Assembly (NCBI RefSeq): GCF_021213805.1
Contig: NZ_JAJQJI010000005.1
Coordinates: 248,001-312,000 of the forward strand
Source of the DNA: Mycobacterium sp. MYCO198283
GTDB lineage: Bacteria; Actinomycetota; Actinomycetes; Mycobacteriales; Mycobacteriaceae
Length of the DNA: 64,000 nt
Direction: 5' to 3'
Below, piece by piece: positions 41,116 to 49,363 of the stretch. Under the pieces are notes generated by a model, which was not told where the DNA came from, did not search any database, and saw only the letters and a list, made by a program, of their open reading frames with translations. A program made the position numbers and the translations under genes. Every line of letters begins with the position of its first letter. Positions within the stretch are counted from its first letter, which is position 1.

Positions 41116-42657
41116 GTGACCAACCCCGACGACTCCGTCGAAACGCCCACGCCCGACGTGCCGTCGGCGCCCGATCCGTTCGCGCCGCGCCCCGAGGGCC
41201 GGACCACCGAGGTGCCGCGACCCACCGAGACCCCGGTGCGCCCGCCGGAGCCGCCGGCACGGCCGTCCGAACCCCCCGTTCCCGGTGTTCCGCCGCCCGG
41301 GTGGGCCGGTCCGCTGCCCGAGCCGCAGCGGCCGAGCGCACCCCCCGACCCGCCGCGCTCCCCGCAGGACCCCCCGCGCCCGGCGCCCGATCCATCGCGC
41401 CCGGGTCCGGCGCCCGATCCATTGCGCCCGGGTCCGGCGCCCGACCCATTGCGCCCGGGTCCGGCGCGGGCACCGTTCGGACCCCACCCCGGCCCCGGTC
41501 AGCCGCCGCCACCGGGCACGCCCGCACCCGGGGCGTTCTCGACGGCCGGCGAGACGACGCACGTCTTCGCGACCCGCGCGGACGCGCCGGCCGGGCCGTG
41601 GCAGCAGCAGCCGACGCGTGACCTGCCGCCGGTGCCCGGCCGGCCGGCGCAGCAGCCCGGCTGGGGCGGTGCACCGGGCTGGCAGGACGCGCCGGCATCG
41701 GCGGGCGGCTGGTCCTACGTCGACAGCATCCGGTCCTCCGAGCTCGTGCCCAGCAAGCGGCAGCCGCCGCGCCGCGGCTGGCGGCGCGCCGTCTACCGCG
41801 GCTCGCTGGGCCTGATCAACCCCGGCCCGTCCCCCGACGAACGCCGCCAGGCCGCGCTGGAGATGAAGATCCGCTCGCTGCTGCGCGGCCGGTACAAGAT
41901 CGGCGTCCTCGGGAAGGGCGGCGTCGGCAAGACCACGATCGCCGCCAGCGTCGGCTCGGTGTTCGCCGAGCTCCGGCAAGACGACCGTGTCGTCGCGATC
42001 GACGCCGACACCTCGTTCGGCAAGCTCGGCAGCCGCATCGACCCCAACGCGGCCGGCTCGTACTGGGAGCTCGCCGCCGACCAGCACCTCGACACCTTCG
42101 CCGACGTGCGCAGCCGGGTCGGCAACAACGCCGCCGGGCTCTTCGTGCTCGCCGGCGAGAATTCCGCGGCGCGGCGGCGGGTGCTCGATCCAGGCATCTA
42201 CCGGGAAGCGACGTCCCGCCTGGACCGGCACTTCACCATCTCGATCATCGACTGCGGGTCGACGATGGACGCGCCGGTGACCCAGGAGGTGCTGCGCGAC
42301 CTCGACGCGCTGATCGTGGTGTCGTCGCCGTGGGTGGACGGCGCGTCGGCGGCCGGCCAGACGATGGAGTGGCTGGCGAACCGGGGCCTCACCGGGCTGC
42401 TGCACCGCACGGTCGTGGTGCTCAACGACTCCGACGGGCACGCCGACAAGCGCACCCGGTCCATCCTCGTGCAGCAGTTCGCGAGCCGCGGGCAGGTGGT
42501 CATCGAGGTGCCGTTCGACCCGCACCTGCGGCCCGGCGGCGTCATCGACGTCACCTCGGAGCTCAACCCGACGACCCGGCGCCGGATCATCGAGATCGCG
42601 GCCGCGATCGCCGAGCACTTCGCGTCCACCACCGACGGCCCGCGGGGCGGCCGGTGA
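41116..42657 (+). CDS. EspI-like protein: proline-rich domain fused to a MinD/ParA-type ATPase
   Basis: The 513-residue protein has a disordered Pro/Arg-rich N-terminal region (1-200) with three 27-bp repeats coding PDPLRPGPA (41388-41470). The C-terminal half is a deviant Walker ATPase: GKGGVGKTT at 265-274, IDADTSF and a SSPWVDGA region. EspI in ESX-1 has this architecture and limits secretion when ATP is low; the ESX-2 counterpart is Rv3888c. AAAGG before GTG 41116 favours that start over an ATG at 41074. The stop overlaps eccD. Confidence 0.85.
   Translation: MTNPDDSVETPTPDVPSAPDPFAPRPEGRTTEVPRPTETPVRPPEPPARPSEPPVPGVPPPGWAGPLPEPQRPSAPPDPPRSPQDPPRPAPDPSRPGPAPDPLRPGPAPDPLRPGPARAPFGPHPGPGQPPPPGTPAPGAFSTAGETTHVFATRADAPAGPWQQQPTRDLPPVPGRPAQQPGWGGAPGWQDAPASAGGWSYVDSIRSSELVPSKRQPPRRGWRRAVYRGSLGLINPGPSPDERRQAALEMKIRSLLRGRYKIGVLGKGGVGKTTIAASVGSVFAELRQDDRVVAIDADTSFGKLGSRIDPNAAGSYWELAADQHLDTFADVRSRVGNNAAGLFVLAGENSAARRRVLDPGIYREATSRLDRHFTISIIDCGSTMDAPVTQEVLRDLDALIVVSSPWVDGASAAGQTMEWLANRGLTGLLHRTVVVLNDSDGHADKRTRSILVQQFASRGQVVIEVPFDPHLRPGGVIDVTSELNPTTRRRIIEIAAAIAEHFASTTDGPRGGR
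41388..41470. repeat. 27-bp tandem repeats in the espI-like gene
   Basis: Three near-identical 27-bp units (CGCCCGGGTCCGGCGCCCGA plus CCCATTG) code for RPGPAPDPL in the disordered N-terminal region. Confidence 0.8.
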
Positions 42658-44177
42658 CCACCTTCCGCGCCCCGGCGGTCCCGGCGCCCGCGCCCGCGGC
42701 CGGCGCCCCGCTGGCCGTGCCGCCGTCCTGCCGGGTGTCGATCCTGGCGGGCGAATCCCACCAGATCGACCTCGTGCTGCCGGCCGCCGCGCCGCTGTCG
42801 ACGCTGCTCGAGCCGACCGTCGTCGCGATCAACAAAGTGCTGCGGGGCCGGGGCGCGCCCGAACTGCCCAGCGGCGCCTACGAATTCGCGCGGGCCGCCG
42901 GCATGACGGCGCTGGCGTCGGACGTGTCGCTGTCGGGGCACAACATCCTCGACGGCGAGGTGCTGGTGCTGGTGCCGGCCGGCACCGCCGAGCGCTACGG
43001 CCCGGTGGTGGAGAACGTGTCGACCGCGCTCGCGCAGTACGCGTCGGACCACTTCGTGCGGGTGTCGGCGCGCGATGCGCTGGCCGTGGGCGTGGCGATC
43101 ACCGGCGCGGCGCTGGCGGTGGCGGCCGGGCTGGTGTGGCGGCTGCGGTGGACGACGGACTTCTCGCTGCTGGTGGTGCTGCTGTTCGGCGGCGCGACGC
43201 TCGCGCTGCTGCTGGCCGCGGGGCTCTGCGCGCGGCTGCGGGCGGGCCGGGTCGCCACCGACGGTGCGGCGTGGGCTGCGCTCGCCGCCGCCGTGCTCAC
43301 CGGCGCGGTGCTGCCGCCCGGCGGGTCGCCCGGCGCCCCGCACGCCTTCCTCGCCGCCGTGACGGCCCTGGCGGGCACCTGGCTGCTGGTACGGCTCACC
43401 CACCGCTACTGGAGCGCCGCCGCGGCCATCATGACGGCCGGCACCTTCGCGGGCGTGGCGGCGGGTGTCCGGCTGTTCTGGCAGGTCCCGGGCCAGCGGA
43501 TCGCGGTGGTGGCGCTGATCGCTGCACTCGTCGCGCTCGCGGCGGCGCCGGCGGTGGCGCTCACGCTGGCCAAGGTGCCGCGGCAGACGTTCGGCTCCAT
43601 CACCGGCCGCGACATCTTCGCGCGCGCGCCCGGCCAGCCCGAGGACACCATCTCCCCGGTCGAGGACGGTCCGCCCGCCGACGTGACGCTCACCGGCGAC
43701 CAGGTGGCCGCCGCCGCCCGCCGGTCGAACACGGTGCTCACCGGTGTGCTGCTCGGCATCGCCGCCGTCGTCGTGCCCGCGTCGCTCATCGCGGTCGAGC
43801 CGCACGGCGACCGGCACTGGGCGCACGTGACGATCGTCGGCGTCATCGCGGTGATCCTCATCCTGCGGGCGCGGGCGTTCCGCGACCGGCGGCACGCGAT
43901 CATCCTGGTCGCCGCGGCCGCCGCCGCCATGATCGGCACCGCGGCCCGCGACGGGCTGGCGGCCGACGCCGCGAACACGGCCGCTGCGCTGATCGCGGGC
44001 GGGGCGGCGCTCGGGGTCGCCGCGGCCGGCCTGGTCGCCGCGACGGTCGTGCCGCCGCGCATCTTCTCCCCGCCGGTCCGCAAGGTGGTGGAGTACAGCG
44101 AGTACATCCTGCTGGCGCTGGTCGTGCCGTTCGCGGCGTGGGCGATCGGCCTGCTGCAGTACATCCGGTACCACTGA
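42654..44177 (+). CDS. eccD: EccD, polytopic ESX channel component
   Basis: The 507-residue protein has an N-terminal ubiquitin-like domain (about 20-110: CRVSILAGESHQIDLVLPAAAPLSTLLEPTVV) followed by about eleven transmembrane helices. EccD dimers form the bulk of the ESX inner-membrane pore. The length matches EccD2 (about 509). GTG overlaps the espI-like stop (GTGA), and its own stop overlaps the mycP ATG by one base, so the three genes are tightly coupled. Confidence 0.93.
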   Translation: MTTFRAPAVPAPAPAAGAPLAVPPSCRVSILAGESHQIDLVLPAAAPLSTLLEPTVVAINKVLRGRGAPELPSGAYEFARAAGMTALASDVSLSGHNILDGEVLVLVPAGTAERYGPVVENVSTALAQYASDHFVRVSARDALAVGVAITGAALAVAAGLVWRLRWTTDFSLLVVLLFGGATLALLLAAGLCARLRAGRVATDGAAWAALAAAVLTGAVLPPGGSPGAPHAFLAAVTALAGTWLLVRLTHRYWSAAAAIMTAGTFAGVAAGVRLFWQVPGQRIAVVALIAALVALAAAPAVALTLAKVPRQTFGSITGRDIFARAPGQPEDTISPVEDGPPADVTLTGDQVAAAARRSNTVLTGVLLGIAAVVVPASLIAVEPHGDRHWAHVTIVGVIAVILILRARAFRDRRHAIILVAAAAAAMIGTAARDGLAADAANTAAALIAGGAALGVAAAGLVAATVVPPRIFSPPVRKVVEYSEYILLALVVPFAAWAIGLLQYIRYH

Positions 44178-45835
44178 TGCGGATCGCTCCCCCGCTGCGC
44201 GCCACGGCCGCGCTCGCGTCGGCCACCGCCCTGCTGGGCGTGCACGTGCTGGCCCCGGCGGCCGCCCACGCGATCGAGCCGCCGAAGGTCGACCCGGCGT
44301 TCCTGCCGCCCGACGACACGCCGGGCCCCGACCGGGAGATGCGCCAGAACGATCTGTGCGCCGACCCGGTGACGGTCGCCACGCCCGACGTCACCCGGCC
44401 CGCCCCCGGCACCGTGATGCTCGACGTCAGCCAGGCGTGGCGATACTCGACGGGCGCGGGCGTCACCGTCGGGCTGGTGGACACCGGCGTCACCCCCAAC
44501 CCGCGGCTGCCGCGGGTGTACGCCGGCGGCGACTACGTGATGGGCGAGGCCAACGGCGGACTCGACGACTGCGATGCGCACGGCACGGTCGTCGCCTCGA
44601 TCATCGGCGCCCAGCCGTCGGAGCCGGGGGCCAAGCCGCCGCCGATGCCCGCCGGCAGCGCCCCGCAGGCGCCGCCGCCCCCACCACCGGCCTCCCCCTA
44701 CCCGACGACGCCTCCGCCGCCGCCCCCGACCATCACCGTCACCGCGCCCGCCCCGCCGCCTCCACCGCCGCCGCCGCCGCCGGCACCCGAACCGCCGCCG
44801 CCTCCCCCGCCGGACGCCCCGGCGGCCGGGCCGCCGCTCGGCGCGGAACCGCCGGTGCCCCCGCCGCCGCCGAACAGTCCCGACGGCGTCGTCGGCGTCG
44901 CGCCGGACGTGTCGCTGATCTCGATCAGGCAGTCGTCGCGCGCGTTCGTGCCCGCCAAACCCGACCCCGGCGCCGGCGACAAGAACCGGCAGAAGGCCGG
45001 GAACATCAACACGCTCGCCCGTGCGATCGTGCACCTGGCGAACCTCGGCGTCGACGTCATGAACATCTCGGTGACGGCGTGCATCAACACCGCCGCGCCC
45101 GTCGACCAGAACGCGCTGGGCGCCGCGATCCGCTACGCCGCGGTCGACAAGGACGTCGTGGTCGTGGTGGCCGCCGGCAACGAGGGCGACGGCGACGACT
45201 GCGGGCAGAACCCGGTGTTCGACCCGCTGCGCTCCGACGATCCGCGCGACTGGCACGACGTGCGGACCATCGTCACCCCCGCCTGGTACTCCGACTACGT
45301 GCTGGCGGTGGGCGCGGTGTCGCCGCAGGGACAGCCGGTACCCAAGAGCATCGCCGGGCCGTGGGTCGGCGTGGCCGCGCCGGGCCTGGAGATCATGGGG
45401 CTGTCGAACCGCAACGGCCGGCCCGTCAACGCCATCCCGAACGCGCAGGTGCCGGGGCAGGCGGACCCGCTGTGGGGGACGAGCTTCGCGGCCGCCTACA
45501 CCTCGGGCGTCGCGGCGCTGGTGCGGGCGAAGTACCCCGACCTGACGGCGCACCAGGTGATCCGCCGCATCACCGAGACCGCGCACAACCCGCCGCGCGG
45601 CGTCGACAACGCCGTCGGCTACGGCGTGGTGGACCCGGTCGCGGCGCTGACGTTCGACGTCCCGCTGGGTGAGCGGCAGCCGGCGGAGCGGCTGACCTCG
45701 CTGCTGTACGTGCCCCCGCCACCGCCGGAGCCGGACCTGCGGCCGCGGTACACGGCCCTGATCGGCGCCGGCGTCGTCCTGGCGGTCGCGGCGGTGGCCG
45801 GTGCGGCGGCGTCGCTGCGGCGGAGGTCCTCGTGA
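44177..45835 (+). CDS. mycP: mycosin, subtilisin-like ESX protease with large proline-rich insertion
   Basis: The 552-residue protein has a signal peptide (residues 1-32). The subtilase triad is Asp102 (LVDTGV), His135 (DDCDAHGTVV) and Ser436 (WGTSFAAAYTSG), and the oxyanion Asn is in AAGNEGD. A C-terminal helix with an RRRSS tail anchors it. Between His and Ser an 85-residue Pro-rich insertion (about 150-236) enlarges the loop that is short in MycP1 or MycP3; MycP2 of M. tuberculosis is similarly long (550). MycP stabilises the ESX membrane complex and trims some substrates. Confidence 0.94.
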   Translation: MRIAPPLRATAALASATALLGVHVLAPAAAHAIEPPKVDPAFLPPDDTPGPDREMRQNDLCADPVTVATPDVTRPAPGTVMLDVSQAWRYSTGAGVTVGLVDTGVTPNPRLPRVYAGGDYVMGEANGGLDDCDAHGTVVASIIGAQPSEPGAKPPPMPAGSAPQAPPPPPPASPYPTTPPPPPPTITVTAPAPPPPPPPPPPAPEPPPPPPPDAPAAGPPLGAEPPVPPPPPNSPDGVVGVAPDVSLISIRQSSRAFVPAKPDPGAGDKNRQKAGNINTLARAIVHLANLGVDVMNISVTACINTAAPVDQNALGAAIRYAAVDKDVVVVVAAGNEGDGDDCGQNPVFDPLRSDDPRDWHDVRTIVTPAWYSDYVLAVGAVSPQGQPVPKSIAGPWVGVAAPGLEIMGLSNRNGRPVNAIPNAQVPGQADPLWGTSFAAAYTSGVAALVRAKYPDLTAHQVIRRITETAHNPPRGVDNAVGYGVVDPVAALTFDVPLGERQPAERLTSLLYVPPPPPEPDLRPRYTALIGAGVVLAVAAVAGAAASLRRRSS

Positions 45836-45845
45836 GGAGCGTCTC

Positions 45846-47552
45846 GTGAAGGCCCGGCCGGTGGAGTTCGCCGCTCCCGTCGGCGCCGTCATCGCCGTCG
45901 AGGTACTCGTGCTGGTGGCGGCGTTGGCGCTGGCGCCGGCGGACGTCAGTTGGTATCCGCTGATCGCGGTGGCGCTGGTGGCGGTGCTGCTGCTGTTCCT
46001 GCGAGTGCATCGCCGCACCCCGCTCGGCTGGCTCGCCGCGGTCTGGCGTTGGCGCCGGCGCCGGGGCCGCCTGCCCGTCACGGTGGCCGCGGCACTGGAC
46101 ATCCCGCACGGCAGCGCACTCTGCGGCGTCCGGACGGTCGACGGCGAGGCGATCACCATGATCGCGGTGGCCGGTCAGCCGTACGCGGCGACGGCGCTCA
46201 CCGGTTCGGCGAACGCACTGACCACCAACCTGCTGCCGATGGACGTCCTCGCCGACTCGCTCGACCAGCCCGGCGGCGTCCGGCTGGCCGGAATCGACGT
46301 CGTGTCGAGCGGGGTGCGGGTGCGACGGGGCACCGGCTACCCGCCGCTGTACTCGACGCTGCTCGCCGACCGGCCCGCCGCCGGCCAGCGGACCACCCGG
46401 CTGATCGTGCGGCTCGACACGTCGGAGTCGCTCGGCGGCCTGGTGTACCGCACGTCGGTGGGCGCGACGGCCGCGGCCGCCACCGAGCGCATCGTGAACG
46501 CGCTGCTGCAGCGCGGAGTGCGGGCCCGCCCGCTCACCGCCAAGGAGCTCGACACCGCGCTCACCGAGTTGGGGGCCGGCATGGTCGCCGTGGCCGCGGC
46601 GGGCACCGGCGACGGCGGCGAGGCGGCCGCCGGCGACGAGATCGGGCAGGCCGGCTGGGTGGGCATGCGGCCACCGCCACCGCCGCCGCCGCGGGAGCGC
46701 TGGCACACCATCGCCGCCCACCCCGGCTACCTGACCACCTACTGGTTCTCCCCCGAGGACATCACCACGACCGCGCTCAACCAGCTGTGGGCGCTGCGCT
46801 CCGACGAGGTGGTCGTCACCGTCGCGATGCGCAAGGACCGCAGCCCCGTCGACGACCGGGTCAAGGTGGCGGCGTTGGTCCGGCTCAACGATCCGCAGCC
46901 GCCGTCGAACCCGCCGAACCTGTACCTCAACACGCTGCCCGGCGACCAGCAGCCCGCCGCGGTCCGCTGCCTGCCCGCCGAGCGCTCCTACACCCGGTTG
47001 CCCGAACGGCCGCTCGATGACGTCGGACTCGACATTCCGGTGGGTCCGTCGGGCGTCATGGTCGGCACGACGGCAACCGGCGACCTGCTGCTGCTGCCGC
47101 TCACCGATCCGGAGCAGGCGACCCGCATCCACCTGCGGACCGGCACCGCCTACACCCGCCAGCTGCTCATCCGGGCGGCCGCGGTGGGTGAGCGGATCGC
47201 GGTGTACACCGACAACCCGCGGCAGTGGGCCGGCCTCGCGCAGCCATTGATCGCCATCGTCGACCGGCACCATCCGCCCGAGTTCGTGCCCACGATCCTG
47301 GTGAGTGACCGCCGCGGCGGACCCCCGCCCGCCGGGCTGGCGTCGACCGTCATCACCCTCGGCGAGGCCGACCGGATGAGCGCGCCCGACATCGCGTTCG
47401 TCCAGACGTCGCCGTCGACGGTGCGCATCACCACCGCCGCGTTCACCACCGATGTCAACATCGCGACGTTCAAGGCCGAGCAGCCGTTCCTCGGCGAGAT
47501 CGAGCCGCCCCGCTCGCCGCGGTACGCGCCGGCGAGGGGAGCGCTGCGATGA
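45846..47552 (+). CDS. eccE: EccE, ESX membrane complex component
   Basis: The 568-residue protein starts with two transmembrane helices (about 10-30 and 37-55) and a basic loop (RWRRRRGRLP). A large soluble domain with the EccE fold follows (TRLIVRLDTSESLGGLVYRTSVGATAAAATERIVNALLQRG). EccE sits at the periphery of the hexameric ESX complex. GAGGAGCG at 45833-45840 places the GTG at 45846. It overlaps eccA by 4 bp (ATGA), the eccE-eccA end order seen in ESX-2. Confidence 0.88.
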   Translation: MKARPVEFAAPVGAVIAVEVLVLVAALALAPADVSWYPLIAVALVAVLLLFLRVHRRTPLGWLAAVWRWRRRRGRLPVTVAAALDIPHGSALCGVRTVDGEAITMIAVAGQPYAATALTGSANALTTNLLPMDVLADSLDQPGGVRLAGIDVVSSGVRVRRGTGYPPLYSTLLADRPAAGQRTTRLIVRLDTSESLGGLVYRTSVGATAAAATERIVNALLQRGVRARPLTAKELDTALTELGAGMVAVAAAGTGDGGEAAAGDEIGQAGWVGMRPPPPPPPRERWHTIAAHPGYLTTYWFSPEDITTTALNQLWALRSDEVVVTVAMRKDRSPVDDRVKVAALVRLNDPQPPSNPPNLYLNTLPGDQQPAAVRCLPAERSYTRLPERPLDDVGLDIPVGPSGVMVGTTATGDLLLLPLTDPEQATRIHLRTGTAYTRQLLIRAAAVGERIAVYTDNPRQWAGLAQPLIAIVDRHHPPEFVPTILVSDRRGGPPPAGLASTVITLGEADRMSAPDIAFVQTSPSTVRITTAAFTTDVNIATFKAEQPFLGEIEPPRSPRYAPARGALR

Positions 47553-49300
47553 CGTCGCCGACCGACCAGCGACGGGCCTTCGACGCCGCCGTCGAGCGCT
47601 ACAAGGCCGGCGACACCGCCGGCGCGCTGGCCGGCTTCCGGGCGATCACCGCCGCCCAGCCGTCGATGTCCGACGCCTGGCTCGGGCGCCTGGCGTGCGG
47701 CGACACCGGGCTCGACGTGATCGCCGCGGCGCACGAGAACTCCCGGTCGCTGTACCGCGAGACCCGCCGGATCGGGCTCGTCGACGGCGACCTGCACGCG
47801 CGCGTCGACGCTCCGATGTACGTGACGCTGCCCGTGTGGTCGCGGGCCACGGTGGCGCTGGGGTACGCCGCGGCGCTCATCCGTGAGCAGCGGTTCCCGG
47901 CCGCCGCGGCGGTGCTGGCCGATCCGGTGGTCACCGCGGACCCGATGGCCGCGCAGTGGTGCCAGTTCCTGACCGCGGCCCTGTACCACCTGTCGCACCG
48001 CTGGCCGGACGTGCTGTCGGCGACGGCGACGTCCCCACCGGCCCACGCCACGCACGTCATCGACGACCTGACGGCGGCCGTCAACACCCTCGGCGCCTCG
48101 GCGGCCGCCACGCTCGGACAGTTCCAGACCGGCCTGGACCGCGCCGAACGGGTGCGCACCGCCAACCAGTACATCGCCGCCGACGCCGCGCTGACCCGCG
48201 GCTGGTGTCTGCGCGAGCTCGGCCAGGAGGACGCGGCCCGCGCCGCCTTCGAGCAGGCGACCGCCAACGGCGTGCTGCTCGACGCCGCGCGGGAAGCGCT
48301 CGCCAACCCCGGCTACCGGCTGGTGGTGACCGACGAGGAGACCATCGCGAGCCGCACCGACCCGTGGGACCGCAGCACGGAGACCAGCCGGGAGGCGCGG
48401 GCGGCGGCCGACCTCGCCTCGCAGCAGGAAGCGGTGCTGGCGGCGGCGCAGACCAAGCTCGACGAGCTCATCGGGCTGTCCGGCCCCAAGGAGCAGATCA
48501 CGGTGTGGCGCACCGAGATCCAGATCGACCAGATCCTCGCGGCCCGCGGCGAGGAGACGTCGACCACCAACGAGAACCACATGGTGCTCGAGGGGCCGCC
48601 GGGCACCGCGAAGACGTCCTTCGCCCGCATCGCCGCCGAGTTCCTGTTCGGGCTGGGCAAGATCGAGCGGCCCGACGTGCTGGAGGTCACCGAGGAGGAC
48701 CTCGTCGTCGGGTACATCTCGCAGACGGCGGCGCGGATGCGGGAGGTGTGCGAGCAGGCGCTGGGCGGCGTGCTGTTCATCGACGAGGCGTACCGGCTGG
48801 CCCCCGAGCAGGAGGGCCACTCCTTCGGCAAGGACGCGATCAACACGCTGCTGAAGTACATGGAGGACTTCCGGGACCGGTTCGTGGTGATCGTCGCCGG
48901 CTATCCGAAGGAGATGCGGCGGTTCATGCAGGCGAACCCGGGCCTGGCGTCGCGGTTCCACCTGACGCTGACGTTCTCCAGCTACACGCCCGACGAGATC
49001 GTGCAGATCGGGCAGTTGATCGCCCGCAAGGAGAAGATCGCGATCACCGACGCGGCCTGGCCGCTGCTGCGCGCCGAAGCCGCGAGGCTGCGCGACACCC
49101 CGCTCGAGCACGGCACCGCACTGGACACCGCCGGCAACGGCCGCTTCGCCCGCAAGGTCGTCATCCACTGCAAGCACGAGCGGGCGCGGCGGTTGTCCAC
49201 CATGCCCCCGCACCTGCTGGCGCAGGCACCCGCCGAAGACCTGCTGATCAACGCCGACGACATGCGGCGCGCGATCGGCGCCGCGCTCGCACAGAACTGA
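47549..49300 (+). CDS. eccA: EccA, cytosolic AAA+ ATPase of the ESX system
   Basis: The 583-residue protein has an N-terminal TPR-like helical domain (1-285) and a C-terminal CbxX/CfqX-type AAA+ module with Walker A GPPGTAKTS (Lys355) and Walker B VLFIDEAYRLAPE (Asp412), then a sensor region (NPGLASRFHLTLTF). EccA helps release EspG from PPE substrates and recycle chaperones. It ends the ESX operon. Confidence 0.93.
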   Translation: MTSPTDQRRAFDAAVERYKAGDTAGALAGFRAITAAQPSMSDAWLGRLACGDTGLDVIAAAHENSRSLYRETRRIGLVDGDLHARVDAPMYVTLPVWSRATVALGYAAALIREQRFPAAAAVLADPVVTADPMAAQWCQFLTAALYHLSHRWPDVLSATATSPPAHATHVIDDLTAAVNTLGASAAATLGQFQTGLDRAERVRTANQYIAADAALTRGWCLRELGQEDAARAAFEQATANGVLLDAAREALANPGYRLVVTDEETIASRTDPWDRSTETSREARAAADLASQQEAVLAAAQTKLDELIGLSGPKEQITVWRTEIQIDQILAARGEETSTTNENHMVLEGPPGTAKTSFARIAAEFLFGLGKIERPDVLEVTEEDLVVGYISQTAARMREVCEQALGGVLFIDEAYRLAPEQEGHSFGKDAINTLLKYMEDFRDRFVVIVAGYPKEMRRFMQANPGLASRFHLTLTFSSYTPDEIVQIGQLIARKEKIAITDAAWPLLRAEAARLRDTPLEHGTALDTAGNGRFARKVVIHCKHERARRLSTMPPHLLAQAPAEDLLINADDMRRAIGAALAQN

Positions 49301-49363
49301 CGATCGCAAAGAGTTTGGCAGGTTCGGCCACCACGTCGATCTTTGCTCGGATAGCATTCCGCC

